Shown here: piece by piece, positions 17,562 to 25,683 of the stretch
Layout: every line of letters starts with the position of its first letter
How positions within the stretch are numbered: the stretch's first letter is position 1
NCBI GenBank assembly: GCA_003222895.1
Contig: QHXI01000061.1
Location: 1 to 50,517, forward strand
DNA from: Acidobacteriota bacterium
GTDB lineage: Bacteria > Acidobacteriota > Blastocatellia > Pyrinomonadales > Pyrinomonadaceae
Length of the DNA stretch: 50,517 nucleotides
Direction of reading: 5' to 3'
Notes under the pieces: model-generated
The model's database searches: none
Told to the model about the DNA's origin: nothing
The model's input: only the letters and a program-made list of their open reading frames with translations
Program-made: the position numbers and the translations under genes

Positions 17562-17856
17562 TACTGTTATGTCCGGCCACGCACTGATGAAGTTTTGATG
17601 GTCGGAGGTTGCTTCGCGACCGATTACCTAAGGGTTTCGAGGGCGCGCATGAAAATAACACTAACCACACATCAAAAGCCAAACGGCTGCAATTCTAGGG
17701 ACGATCTGGGCGACCTTCGAAGTGTTGTATTTCCCCAAGAATCCTCCTATTCTGTGAGTTCCGCAGCCTGCGCAAGTCAAACTCTAGCCCGACATTACTC
17801 TCTCGCTGACGAGTAAATCGAATATTCAAGCTGCAAGTAAGAAGGGATCCGTTGCC

Positions 17857-18378
17857 ATGGAGCAATTTCAGTTAGTTGTAAATCTCTCACCTGACGACGT
17901 GATGAGACGGTTCGCCGCGTCCATTGACCAGCCCCGCGTTGTGGTGATCAATCCTCTGAGCGGGAAAGACTTCTTTGGCCATCTCACCGGATATCAATTC
18001 TGGATAAGAAAACGCCAGCGTTGGTCGCGAAATAGTTTTGCGCCAGCTTGCACCGGCGATGTGGTTCCCAACGGATCGGGCAGCACAATCAATTGCCGGA
18101 TCGCGGCGAAGTTCACTTTCTTGTGGATATTCGGCGGGGTCTTCCTGTTGTTGTCACTACTCTTCTCGGTCTCAATTGCCTTATTAGGCTTCGTGGCCGG
18201 GCCGCCGGACTCTAAGACTGCCATGCCATTATTGTTCGTAGCTTTTGGAATACCAGCTTTTGTGATCGTGTTCTTTATCGGGTTCTTCTTTCTTAGCAGG
18301 CAAATGGGAAAGGGAAATGAACGCGCGCTAAGCTATTTTGTGCAGAGTCTTTTTCGGGACACGATCGTCAACGCGTAA
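17857..18378 (+). CDS. Hypothetical membrane protein, two transmembrane helices
   Basis: A 173-residue protein with an ATG preceded by AAGGG. The N-terminal ~80 residues are soluble (LVVNLSPDDVMRRFAASID). Two strong helices follow: FTFLWIFGGVFLLLSLLF and LLFVAFGIPAFVIVFFIGFF. The C-terminus is short and polar. It sits as a lone plus-strand gene between the minus-strand genes dprA and topA, with about 300 bases of apparently empty sequence on its left (17562-17856, where I see nothing but the two divergent 5' regions). I do not recognise the family. The N-terminal domain could be a small alpha/beta binding domain, but nothing supports a specific job. Confidence 0.6.
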   Translation: MEQFQLVVNLSPDDVMRRFAASIDQPRVVVINPLSGKDFFGHLTGYQFWIRKRQRWSRNSFAPACTGDVVPNGSGSTINCRIAAKFTFLWIFGGVFLLLSLLFSVSIALLGFVAGPPDSKTAMPLLFVAFGIPAFVIVFFIGFFFLSRQMGKGNERALSYFVQSLFRDTIVNA

Positions 18379-18426
18379 CAATCTGCTTCCTGCCAAAACC
18401 GCCGACTACTGAACCGGTCCAATCCG

Positions 18427-19557
18427 TTACAACTTCCGCACAAAACATTTTCCCGGCAGCGCGCGAATCAACTCGCGCATTTCCAGCGTGAGCAATGCCG
18501 TGGTTAGTTGAGTGATTGAAAGCTTGGTGGTTTCAGCGAGTGAATCGATTTGTCGAGGCGTGTCGGTCGTCAGCAGTTTGAAGACCGCGCGCTCGTGTTC
18601 ATTCAAATCTGACGGGGTGAGTTGGAGTTGATCGACCAGCTCGCCTTTTTTCTTTTTGTTACTTGGCGGCGGTAGCAGTTGCGCCGCGATTTCCGCCGGC
18701 AGCTCAGCGGCGATGTCCTGCCATTGCTGGACCAGTTTTGCGCCCGCGCCTTTAATCAAATAATTCGTGCCGAATGAATTTCGCGAAGTGATGTTGCCAG
18801 GCACAGCGAACACTTCGCGGTTTTGTTCCATGGCCAAACGCGCGGTAATCAGCGAGCCGGAGTTTTCTGCCGCTTCGATCACGACTACTCCCAAACTTAA
18901 TCCGCTGATCACCCGATTGCGATAAGGAAAGTTTTCTGAAACCGGCGGCGTGCCGAGCGGAAATTGCGTCACCAGCGCGCCGTCATTTTTCAGAATTTCA
19001 TCGGCAAGCTTTTTGTGATCGCGCGGATAGACTTGATCGAGACCGGTTCCCATGACACCGACGGTTCTGCCGCCGCCTTCCAGTGCGCCGCGATGCGCGG
19101 CCGCATCGATCCCGCGCGCGAGTCCTGAAATGATTGTGACACCACGCTGGGCCAGTTCTCGCGATAACATCAATGCCGCGTTCTGGCCATAAGTCGAGCA
19201 ACGACGCGATCCGACGATCGCCACGCAGGGCCGCTCGAGACACTCCGCCCACGCGCCTTTTACATACAAAGTGACCGGCGGATCGTAGGTCTCGCGCAGC
19301 AGCGAAGGATAGACTCCGTCGTCCAACACCAGAATGTCGCCGCCGAGCTTCCTTACTTCCGCGATCTCTTTTTCGGCCCGCTCGTGCAACTCGCGATTGG
19401 CGATGCTCTCGATCGCTTCTGGCGTAAGTCTCAACAATGCAAGTTCTCGGCGCGGCGCATCGAAGATTGCTTCGGCCGATCCGAAATGCTCGAGCAGTCG
19501 CGCGGTCACCCGTGGACCAACACCGGGAGTCATGTTGAGAGCGATCCAATCTTTCAT
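18427..19557 (-). CDS. dprA: DNA processing protein DprA (natural transformation, RecA loader)
   Basis: A 376-residue protein. The N-terminal helix-hairpin-helix/SAM-like part begins with WIALNMTPGVGPRVTARLL. The Rossmann fold core contains VAIVGSRRCSTYG, then SGLARGIDAAAHRGALEGGG, and MGTGLDQVYPRDH with a downstream SGLSLGVVVIEAAENSGSLI. The C-terminal winged helix (DRA, about residues 310-376) is present. DprA binds incoming single-stranded DNA and loads RecA during natural transformation. Length matches the family. The gene stands alone, with the plus-strand gene at 17857 converging on its 3' end. Its presence suggests competence potential but other com genes are not in the window. Confidence 0.95.
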   Translation of the reverse strand: MKDWIALNMTPGVGPRVTARLLEHFGSAEAIFDAPRRELALLRLTPEAIESIANRELHERAEKEIAEVRKLGGDILVLDDGVYPSLLRETYDPPVTLYVKGAWAECLERPCVAIVGSRRCSTYGQNAALMLSRELAQRGVTIISGLARGIDAAAHRGALEGGGRTVGVMGTGLDQVYPRDHKKLADEILKNDGALVTQFPLGTPPVSENFPYRNRVISGLSLGVVVIEAAENSGSLITARLAMEQNREVFAVPGNITSRNSFGTNYLIKGAGAKLVQQWQDIAAELPAEIAAQLLPPPSNKKKKGELVDQLQLTPSDLNEHERAVFKLLTTDTPRQIDSLAETTKLSITQLTTALLTLEMRELIRALPGKCFVRKL

Positions 19558-19799
19558 CGATGAACCTGTTGCCGATTCATGATTCAGGCGCGATCTTCGC
19601 TAGCTGATCTGCGACGAGCGGCGCGAACGATTAACATCTGATGACCAGTCCGTCAAGCACCCCGCGCGTGCAAATTCTTATCAATGATCGTCAAGTGTCC
19701 TGGTTAGTGAGATCGCCTCGGAATAAATTTTCGTTGGGGGAAAGTTGCGGCAGATTAGGCAACAAAGTACCCTGTACGCCGCCAACCTGATCCAGCCAC

Positions 19800-19898
19800 G
19801 GAGGCGCATCTGTTCTGGTGAATGGCGCGGTCTTCAAAACCGTCAGTGAGACTGCGAGAGCAGGCTCAGGTAGGTTCGATTCCTACACGCCTCCGCCA
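19800..19898 (+). tRNA. selC: Selenocysteine tRNA, anticodon UCA
   Basis: The acceptor stem GGAGGCG pairs with CGCCTCC, with discriminator G and an encoded CCA. The D arm is CTGTTC-TGGT-GAATGG, a six-pair stem, which is a mark of tRNA-Sec. The anticodon loop is CTTCAAA with TCA in the middle. The variable arm is very long (TGAG/CTCA outside, CTGC-GAGA-GCAG inside). The T arm is GTAGG-TTCGATT-CCTAC. Length is 99 bases including CCA, as for E. coli selC. UCA reads UGA as selenocysteine when SelA, SelB, SelD and a SECIS element are present. None of these is in the window. It lies about 240 bases from dprA and just before the box promoter. Confidence 0.93.
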
Positions 19899-19910
19899 AT
19901 CGAAGCCAAC

Positions 19911-19940
19911 TTGACCACTTCTGCGTGCATCACTTAACAT
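19911..19940 (+). promoter_or_regulatory. Probable sigma-70-type promoter of the box cluster
   Basis: TTGACC (19911-19916) and TAACAT (19935-19940) are separated by 18 bases. It lies 13 bases past the tRNA and 54 bases before the boxC ATG. The -35 matches 5/6 and the -10 4/6 of the E. coli consensus. Confidence 0.5.
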
Positions 19941-19949
19941 TACGATTCT

Positions 19950-19967
19950 CGAACGAACGTTCGAACG
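19950..19967. promoter_or_regulatory. Palindromic operator candidate for a TetR-family regulator
   Basis: CGAACGAACGTTCGAACG consists of overlapping perfect 10-bp palindromes (CGAACGTTCG and CGTTCGAACG) placed at the predicted transcription start, just upstream of boxC. TetR-type acyl-CoA sensors usually bind such sites. The tetR gene of this cluster (23229) is the likely partner. The link is inferred. Confidence 0.5.
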
Positions 19968-19993
19968 AGTGGCGTAGAGCGAAGAGATATTGC

Positions 19994-21673
19994 ATGATCA
20001 ATTTTCAAACTTCTCCTGATCAATACAAACACTGGAAACTTTCTCTCGACGGGCCGGTGGCGAAGCTCTCGATGGACGTGCAGGAAGATGAGACGCTGGC
20101 CGACGGCTATAAGCTCAAACTGAATTCCTACGATCTTGGCGTCGATATCGAACTCGCTGACGCGATTCAGCGAATTCGTTTTGAGCATCCGGAGGTTCGC
20201 GCGGTCGTGGTCACGAGTTTGAAGCCGCGTATCTTTTGCGCCGGCGCGAATATCTACATGCTCGGCACTTCCTCGCACGCGTTCAAGGTCAACTTCTGCA
20301 AATTTACGAACGAGACGCGCTGCGCTATCGAAGACGACTCGCGACACTCGGGCCGGCGGTACCTCGCGGCCTTGAACGGAACCGCGTCGGGCGGTGGCTA
20401 CGAGCTGGCGATTGCGTGCGACAAAATCTATCTGGTTGACGACGGTAATTCCGCCGTCTCGCTTCCCGAAGTCCCGTTGCTCGGTGTGCTGCCTGGCACC
20501 GGCGGTTTGACGCGACTTGTCGATAAGCGAAAGGTGCGCCGCGATCGCGCCGACGTCTTTTCAACTCTGGCCGAGGGATTGAAAGGCAAACGGGCGAAAG
20601 AGTGGGGCTTGATCGACGATACGTTTGCCACGAGTAAGTTTCAGGAAGCGATTGATGATCGAGTGAGGCAAATTATTGATGGCGATGGGTCAGCAAAAGC
20701 GACCGGCAAGGATGCCGGTGAACCGCAGGCACAGATGCCTGCGCTCCGAGGAGCCGGCGTTAAATTGAATTCACTCGAATTTGAATCAAGCGTTGACGCG
20801 CGCGATTACAAATACGTTTCGCTGAAGGTTCATCGTGACAAGCGTTATGTTGATTTGATCGTGCGCGGTCCCGAATCGGATGCGCCGGCATCGACCGATG
20901 AAATTCAAAACTTGGGTGATGCGTACTGGCCGCTGCGCGCTTACCGTGAACTCGACGACGCGCTGCTTCACCTGCGCGTCAACGAACCCGAAATCGGATT
21001 GGTTTGCATTCGCACCGAGGGAAGCATCGATAACGTTTTGGCCGTCGACAAAGCGATCGGCGCGAATCGCGATCACTGGTTGATTCGCGAAATTATTTTG
21101 AACATGGCGCGCGTGCTGCGCCGGCTCGATCTCACTGCGAAAAGTTTTTTCGCCATGGTCGAGCCCGGCAATTGTTTCGCCGGCAACTTGTTTGAATTGC
21201 TGCTCGCCTCTGATCGCAGCTACATGCTGAACAGCCCGGATGAGACCGTTGAGATCGCTCTGAGTGAATTGAACCCGGGTGCTTTTCCAATGAGCAACGG
21301 GTTGACGCGTCTTGAGTCACGGTTCCTGGCTGAGCCGAAGAAGGCATACGAAGCGTTTGCGCACGATGGTCCGTTCGATACCGAAGCGGCGGAAGAATTT
21401 GGCCTGGTAACTTTCGCTCCCGACGATCTTGATTGGGAAGACGAAATTCGCGTGGCGATTGAAGAACGTACTTCGCTTTCGCCCGACGCGCTAACGGGGA
21501 TGGAAGCGTCTCTGCGTTTCGCTGGACCGGAAACCATGGACACGAAAATTTATGGCCGGTTGACCGCGTGGCAGAACTGGATCTTTCAACGACCGAATGC
21601 GGTTGGTCCGAACGGGGCGTTGACGAATTACGGCAAGCCGACGCAGGCGCAGTTCGACTTCAAGAGGACATAG
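19994..21673 (+). CDS. boxC: Benzoyl-CoA-dihydrodiol lyase / 2,3-epoxybenzoyl-CoA dihydrolase, BoxC
   Basis: A 559-residue protein from ATG 19994 (MINFQTSPDQYKHW); an upstream GTG (19925) lies before the operator. BoxC hydrolyses 2,3-epoxybenzoyl-CoA, opening the ring to 3,4-dehydroadipyl-CoA semialdehyde and formate. Two crotonase-like halves are visible. The first holds FCAGANIYML, TASGGGYELAIACD and LPEVPLLGVLPGTGGLTRL. The second runs from about residue 290 with FFAMVEPGNCFAGNLFELL and ELNPGAFPMSNGLTRL. BoxC is normally about 550 residues, so length fits. Residues 237-252, in the linker between the halves, are encoded by a palindromic repeat (20703-20748) of the kind found between genes. 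The gene is first in the cluster; only the repeat separates it from boxB. Confidence 0.92.
   Translation: MINFQTSPDQYKHWKLSLDGPVAKLSMDVQEDETLADGYKLKLNSYDLGVDIELADAIQRIRFEHPEVRAVVVTSLKPRIFCAGANIYMLGTSSHAFKVNFCKFTNETRCAIEDDSRHSGRRYLAALNGTASGGGYELAIACDKIYLVDDGNSAVSLPEVPLLGVLPGTGGLTRLVDKRKVRRDRADVFSTLAEGLKGKRAKEWGLIDDTFATSKFQEAIDDRVRQIIDGDGSAKATGKDAGEPQAQMPALRGAGVKLNSLEFESSVDARDYKYVSLKVHRDKRYVDLIVRGPESDAPASTDEIQNLGDAYWPLRAYRELDDALLHLRVNEPEIGLVCIRTEGSIDNVLAVDKAIGANRDHWLIREIILNMARVLRRLDLTAKSFFAMVEPGNCFAGNLFELLLASDRSYMLNSPDETVEIALSELNPGAFPMSNGLTRLESRFLAEPKKAYEAFAHDGPFDTEAAEEFGLVTFAPDDLDWEDEIRVAIEERTSLSPDALTGMEASLRFAGPETMDTKIYGRLTAWQNWIFQRPNAVGPNGALTNYGKPTQAQFDFKRT
20703..20748. repeat. Palindromic repeat inside the boxC coding sequence
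   Basis: CCGGCAAGGATGCCGG (20703-20718) is followed by CGCAGGCACAGATGCCTGCG (20723-20742), two hairpins in the style of intergenic fillers. Both are read in frame as part of the BoxC linker (KDAGEPQAQMPALRG). I recall the word CGCAGGCA...TGCCTGCG from acidobacterial spacers. Confidence 0.75.
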
Positions 21674-21675
21674 AG

Positions 21676-21738
21676 ATTGATCCAGTGAATCATTGATTCA
21701 TTGAATCAATGAACCGATGGATCAATGAATCAATACAT
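21676..21738. repeat. ATTGATTCA-type repeat between boxC and boxB
   Basis: The words TGATTCATTGA and TCAATGAATCA recur in both orientations, for example CATTGATTCATTG and CAATGAATCAATA, giving a palindromic segment. It fills the whole spacer, so the boxB start at 21739 lacks a Shine-Dalgarno. The same words occur at 23149-23240. Confidence 0.85.
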
Positions 21739-23145
21739 ATGAATCTTTACGATCGCATTCCTAACAACGTAAATCTTTCGGAAGACAAGCGTCTGCAGCG
21801 CGCGCTGGAGAAATGGCTGCCGAATTTTCTCGCGTGGTGGCACGACATGGGGCCTGAAGGTTTTCAGCAGAAGGATGTCTGGCTGCGCACGGCCGTCGAT
21901 GTGGGCAGCGCGGGCTGGGCGCATTTCGATTACGTGAAGATGCCTGAGTATCGCTGGGGCATTTTTCTCGAACCCGCGGAACCTGACGCTAAGGTTGGCT
22001 TTGGCGATAACTACGGTGCACCCGCATATCAGGAAGTGCCGGGCGAATTTCGCAATGCGTTGCGCCGTATTATCGTTACACAGGGCGACACTGAACCGGC
22101 TTCAGTTGAGCAACAACGACAACTCGGCCACACCTGTCCATCGCTCTACGATTTGCGAAATCTTTTTCAGGTAAATGTCGAAGAAGGACGTCATCTTTGG
22201 GCCATGGTTTATCTGCTGCACGGCTATTTTGGTCGCGATGGGCGCGATGAAGCCGATGCTTTGCTCGAAAGGCGCAGCGGCAATCCTGACAAGCCGCGCA
22301 TCCTCGAAGCCTTCAATCAGCCATGCGACGACTGGTTGAATTTTTTTGCGTTCACAATGTTCACCGATCGCGACGGCAAATATCAGTTGTCGGCACTCGC
22401 CGAGTCAGGTTTTGAGCCGTTGGCCCGCACCTGCCGCTTCATGCTCACCGAAGAAGCGCATCACATGTTTGTCGGCGACACGGGGTTGAGCCGCGTCGTC
22501 AAACGCACGGGGCAACTGATGAAGCAAAACCCGAACGAAGAGGTTCGCGAACTCGGTGCCATTCCGCTCGACATCATTCAGAAGTACATCAATTTCTGGT
22601 TTAGCTATTCCCTCGATCTGTTTGGCGGCGAGATCAGTTCAAATTCGGCGGACTTCTTTGCCGCAGGATTGAAAGGGCGCTTCAAAGAGCAGGAGCAATA
22701 CACGGATCACATTGCGGCGGAAGGCTCGTACACGATGATTGTCGTTCAAGACGGAAAGTTGGTTCCGCGCGAAGTGCCTTTGCGAAATGCTTTGAATGAA
22801 ATTCTGCGTGGCGAGTATGTGAAAGATTGCCAGAAAGGCTTGGCCCGCTGGAACAAAGCCTTGGCCGACGAAGGATTGAATCAACGGCTTTATCTCCCGA
22901 ACATTCGTTTCCATCGGCACGTGGGCGAGTACTCGGGTCATTACTTCGATCTTGAAGGAAATCTGATTTCGAAAGAAGAATTCGAAGCCGTGAAATCCGA
23001 ATGGTTGCCGGCGATCGAAGATCGCGAATATGTGCGCAGCTTGATGAAACCCGTGACTGAAGTTGGCAAGATCGCGAACTGGATTGCGCCGCCAACTTCC
23101 GGAATCAAGGGCAAGCCGTTCGAGTTTGAATATGTCCGACTTTAA
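21739..23145 (+). CDS. boxB: Benzoyl-CoA 2,3-epoxidase subunit B, BoxB
   Basis: A 468-residue protein from ATG 21739 (MNLYDRIPNNVNL). Ten residues of open frame upstream are repeat sequence and probably not translated. BoxB is the di-iron oxygenase component that, with the reductase BoxA, makes 2,3-epoxybenzoyl-CoA from benzoyl-CoA, O2 and NADPH. Iron-binding E-x2-H pairs are seen at E149/H152 (NVEEGRHLWAM) and about E239/H242 (MLTEEAHHMFVG). The conserved context is WFSYSLDLFGGEISSNSADF and IPLDIIQKYINFW. Length is as expected for BoxB (about 470). boxA is not in the window; a reductase elsewhere must serve. It is followed by a repeat-filled spacer of 83 bases before the TetR gene. Confidence 0.93.
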   Translation: MNLYDRIPNNVNLSEDKRLQRALEKWLPNFLAWWHDMGPEGFQQKDVWLRTAVDVGSAGWAHFDYVKMPEYRWGIFLEPAEPDAKVGFGDNYGAPAYQEVPGEFRNALRRIIVTQGDTEPASVEQQRQLGHTCPSLYDLRNLFQVNVEEGRHLWAMVYLLHGYFGRDGRDEADALLERRSGNPDKPRILEAFNQPCDDWLNFFAFTMFTDRDGKYQLSALAESGFEPLARTCRFMLTEEAHHMFVGDTGLSRVVKRTGQLMKQNPNEEVRELGAIPLDIIQKYINFWFSYSLDLFGGEISSNSADFFAAGLKGRFKEQEQYTDHIAAEGSYTMIVVQDGKLVPREVPLRNALNEILRGEYVKDCQKGLARWNKALADEGLNQRLYLPNIRFHRHVGEYSGHYFDLEGNLISKEEFEAVKSEWLPAIEDREYVRSLMKPVTEVGKIANWIAPPTSGIKGKPFEFEYVRL

Positions 23146-23148
23146 GAA

Positions 23149-23240
23149 TTTATTCATTGATTCATTGGCCCATTGATTCACTGAAGAATCTTTGCGCATC
23201 GATAATGAAGCAATGAATCAATGAACCAATGAATCAATTT
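23149..23240. repeat. ATTGATTCA-type repeat between boxB and tetR
   Basis: TTCATTGATTCATTGGCC... on the left and CAATGAATCAATGAACC... on the right are inverted, with about 35 bases between. The right arm runs into the first codons of the TetR gene (ATGAATCAATTT). Second copy of the family at 21676. Confidence 0.85.
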
Positions 23241-23885
23241 TCTCGCCACGATCAGAAACTCGAACTCATTCTGCGCACGTCCGCGCGCATCTTTGCTGAG
23301 AAGAGCTATCACTCGACGTCGATGCGCGATATCTCGCGCGCGACGGGCGTGAGCCTGGCGGGGCTTTATCATTACTGCAAATCAAAAGAAGAGCTGCTGT
23401 TTCTAATTCAGGATCATTGCTTTGGACGGGTGCTCGAACGATTCCAGGAACGAATCAAATCCGTCGACGATCCATTTCAGAAGCTGCGTATTTTTATCGA
23501 GAACCATCTTTCATTCTTTGCGGCGAACATGGCCGAGATGAAAGTTCTTTCGCATGAAGCTGAATCGCTCGAGGGCGACCTGCACAAGCACGTCTCGACG
23601 AAGAAAGAGCGATACGCAAAGATGGCGAGAAAGATTCTGCGCGAGATTCAGGAACAAAATGGCAACGGTGGGGCGGTTGATTTGACGGTGGCGACGTATG
23701 CGCTGTTCGGCATGATGAACTGGATTTACAACTGGTACGACCCCTCGGGCAAGTTGTCGGTGAACCATCTCGTCGATAATATTACGCGATTGTTTCTGAA
23801 CGGATTTCTTTCGTCGTCAAATGCATCGTTCTCGATCCCACCGTCGCGCGCAAAGGAAAAGATGAGCGTTTGGCGGACGGCATAG
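23229..23885 (+). CDS. TetR/AcrR family transcriptional regulator
   Basis: A 218-residue protein. The N-terminal helix-turn-helix reads ILRTSARIFAEKSYHSTSMR, then DISRATGVSLAGLYHYCKSK and EELLFLI. This Y-H-Y...SKEELL pattern is typical of TetR regulators of acyl-CoA and fatty-acid pathways (FadR/PaaR-like). The C-terminal part should bind a ligand, probably an acyl-CoA of this pathway; this is inferred. It is placed between boxB and the crotonases on the same strand, so it may control its own cluster through the palindrome at 19950. The ATG lies inside a repeat arm and lacks a Shine-Dalgarno, so its translation may depend on upstream ribosomes. The N-terminal four residues are repeat-encoded. 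Confidence 0.87.
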   Translation: MNQFSRHDQKLELILRTSARIFAEKSYHSTSMRDISRATGVSLAGLYHYCKSKEELLFLIQDHCFGRVLERFQERIKSVDDPFQKLRIFIENHLSFFAANMAEMKVLSHEAESLEGDLHKHVSTKKERYAKMARKILREIQEQNGNGGAVDLTVATYALFGMMNWIYNWYDPSGKLSVNHLVDNITRLFLNGFLSSSNASFSIPPSRAKEKMSVWRTA

Positions 23886-23892
23886 CGCGAAG

Positions 23893-23977
23893 GGTCAGTA
23901 CCGGGAGCGGTAGCGACCGGGATGAGAACATCCTGCGATTCACTTGATCCCGTCGCTATCGCTCCGGGTACTGACAC
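23893..23977. repeat. Palindromic element, GTCAG/GAGCGGTAGCGACCGG family, copy 2
   Basis: GGTCAGTACCGGGAGCGG at 23893 matches ATCGCTCCGGGTACTGACAC at the right end (to 23977) as an inverted repeat. The inner arms (GGTAGCGACCGGGATGA, TGATCCCGTCGCTAT) pair too. It occupies the whole spacer between tetR and the first crotonase; the crotonase ATG follows four bases later. Confidence 0.9.
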
Positions 23978-23980
23978 AAG

Positions 23981-24814
23981 ATGAGCACTGCAGAAAACGA
24001 ATTCACGATCACAGAAATGTCAGCCAGTCTAATTAATTATGAACCGCGCGAAGCGATCGGACTGATCACGCTCAACGATCCGCCCGCCAATACCTACTCG
24101 TACGAGATGATGCAGCAGCTTGACGCAGCCATCCTGGAAGCGCGTATTGACGAAAGCGTGCAGGTGATTGTGCTCACCGGCAGCGGCGAAAAGTTTTTCT
24201 GCGCGGGCGCGAATATTCAAATGCTTTCTGACGTTACACCCGAGTTCAAATATTATTTTTGTTTGCACGCGAACGAAACACTTGGCCGCCTCGAACAAAC
24301 GCCGAAGCTGGTGATCGCAGCGGTGAATGGTCACTGCGTCGGTGGTGGTCTGGAAGTCGCCATGGCGGCAGACATGCGCGTCGCGCGTCGCGGCGCGGGC
24401 AAGATGGGTCTGCCGGAAGTTACCCTCGGCGTATTGCCGGGGACGGGTGGAACCCAACGATTGACGCGCATCGTCGGAAAATCAAAAGCGATCGAATTGA
24501 TGGCTACGGGCGAGTTGTTTGATTTCGAAAAGGGAGAGACGCTTGGTTTGGTAAATCGAATTGTTGACGCGACAGACGGCGCGGATTTCATGAAGCAAGT
24601 TATGGATTACGCGCGGCAGTTCACCACGCCGAACAAAGCTTCACGGGCGGTGGGTCGCATCAAACGCGCGGTGCAAACCGGCGCCGAGATTCCTTTCGAA
24701 TCAGCGCTCGCGCTCGAACGTGAGTTGCAGCAGCAGCTTTTCCAATCTGAAGACGCAAAAGCAGGATTGGACGCGTACGTGAATAAACGTAAGGCGGAAT
24801 TTAAGGGACGTTAA
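23981..24814 (+). CDS. Enoyl-CoA hydratase/isomerase (crotonase family)
   Basis: A 277-residue protein. The oxyanion hole is FFCAGANIQML. The two catalytic Glu of enoyl-CoA hydratase are present: one in GHCVGGGLEVAMAAD, one in GLPEVTLGVLPGTGG. An internal start (Met13, 24017) is possible. It should add water across an acyl-CoA double bond. In this cluster the natural substrate would be 2,3-dehydroadipyl-CoA or the 3,4-isomer made after BoxC, on the way to beta-ketoadipyl-CoA. That pathway position is inferred from context. The gene starts straight after a repeat element and is followed by another filler before the second crotonase. Confidence 0.88.
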   Translation: MSTAENEFTITEMSASLINYEPREAIGLITLNDPPANTYSYEMMQQLDAAILEARIDESVQVIVLTGSGEKFFCAGANIQMLSDVTPEFKYYFCLHANETLGRLEQTPKLVIAAVNGHCVGGGLEVAMAADMRVARRGAGKMGLPEVTLGVLPGTGGTQRLTRIVGKSKAIELMATGELFDFEKGETLGLVNRIVDATDGADFMKQVMDYARQFTTPNKASRAVGRIKRAVQTGAEIPFESALALERELQQQLFQSEDAKAGLDAYVNKRKAEFKGR

Positions 24815-24886
24815 GCTGTCAGCGTTCAGCCATCAGCTTTCAGCCGGATCGATGCTTGCTGAGAGCTGATAGCTTACTGCTGACGA
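24815..24886. repeat. CAGCTTTCAGC-type palindromic filler
   Basis: GCTGTCAGCGTTCAGCCATC and AGCTTTCAGCC on the left face GCTGAGAGCTGATAGC and CTGCTGACGAGC on the right, around a short centre. It fills the whole spacer between the two crotonase genes. Confidence 0.8.
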
Positions 24887-24889
24887 GCT

Positions 24890-25681
24890 ATGAACGACGA
24901 ACTAATCAAAGTCGCGGAAAGCGATCGCATCGTCACGATCACTTTGAATCGGCCAGGGAAACTCAACGCTCTGTTTGGTCACATGCGTCGCGATCTGGCT
25001 GAAGCTTTGGAAGAAGCTGGCAGCGATCCGGACGTGCGCGTGGTTGTGATCACCGGCGAAGGCCGCGCGTTTTGTGCGGGCGGCGACGTCAATTTTATGG
25101 CGGAGTTGGTTGACCGCGGCGATTCGGAAGAGTTTGCGCGATTGTTGGGTGCAGCGCGTCGAGTCATTCTCGCAATTCGTCACATGACAAAACCGGTAGT
25201 CGCTTCAATCAACGGCCCAGCCTCGGGCGCCGGATTCAATCTTGCGCTTGCTTGCGATTTGCGGATCGCTTCAGCAAGCGCGACGTTCAGTCAATCGTTC
25301 GTCAAGCTGGGCTTTCATCCTGATTGGGGCGGCAGTTACTTCCTGCCGCGCATGGTGCCGTCAAACATCGCCTGCGAGATGTTTTTTCTCGGCGACTCGA
25401 TTGACGCGCAGAAAGCTCTTCAATTTGGATTGGTAAATCGCGTGGTCGCGCCGGAAGAATTGGAAAGCGAAACTCGAAAGCTCGCCGAACGCCTGCGCGG
25501 TTCTCCCGCAGTTTCGATTGCCGCGGCGAAGCATGCTGTCTACGCGAGCGAGCACGACACGCTCGAGCAGATGCTGCAATACGAAGTGGACGCGCAACTG
25601 CGTTGCTTCGAATCTGAAGACGGCCGCGAAGGAGTGCGCGCATTTTTAGAGAAGCGCGCGCCGCGATTTACGGGGAGATAG
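24890..25681 (+). CDS. Crotonase-family protein, PaaG-like isomerase
   Basis: A 263-residue protein. The oxyanion-hole region is AFCAGGDVNFM and the second motif is INGPASGAGFNLALACD. The first catalytic Glu of true hydratases is Asn here, and the second region reads FVKLGFHPDWGGSYFLPR with an Asp. This pattern recalls PaaG-type isomerases, which shift double bonds or open rings, more than hydratases. It could move the 3,4-double bond of dehydroadipyl-CoA to 2,3. This is an inference from motif and position. Together with the first crotonase and the SDR it would complete the lower pathway. No Shine-Dalgarno is visible; the start follows the filler directly. Confidence 0.82.
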   Translation: MNDELIKVAESDRIVTITLNRPGKLNALFGHMRRDLAEALEEAGSDPDVRVVVITGEGRAFCAGGDVNFMAELVDRGDSEEFARLLGAARRVILAIRHMTKPVVASINGPASGAGFNLALACDLRIASASATFSQSFVKLGFHPDWGGSYFLPRMVPSNIACEMFFLGDSIDAQKALQFGLVNRVVAPEELESETRKLAERLRGSPAVSIAAAKHAVYASEHDTLEQMLQYEVDAQLRCFESEDGREGVRAFLEKRAPRFTGR

Positions 25682-25683
25682 AA

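Noticed and set aside
16794-17816. A 340-residue plus-strand frame opposite topA
   Set aside because: It overlaps a certain topA gene entirely, and its sequence (FRFAFALDD-like text) has no family features.
21676-23240. Possible CRISPR array from repeated ATTGATTCA words
   Set aside because: Units are not evenly spaced, have no unique spacers of constant length and occur in both orientations; no cas genes are present.
23893-23977. Rho-independent terminator between tetR and the first crotonase
   Set aside because: The hairpin is long and is not followed by a T run; it matches the repeat family found elsewhere.
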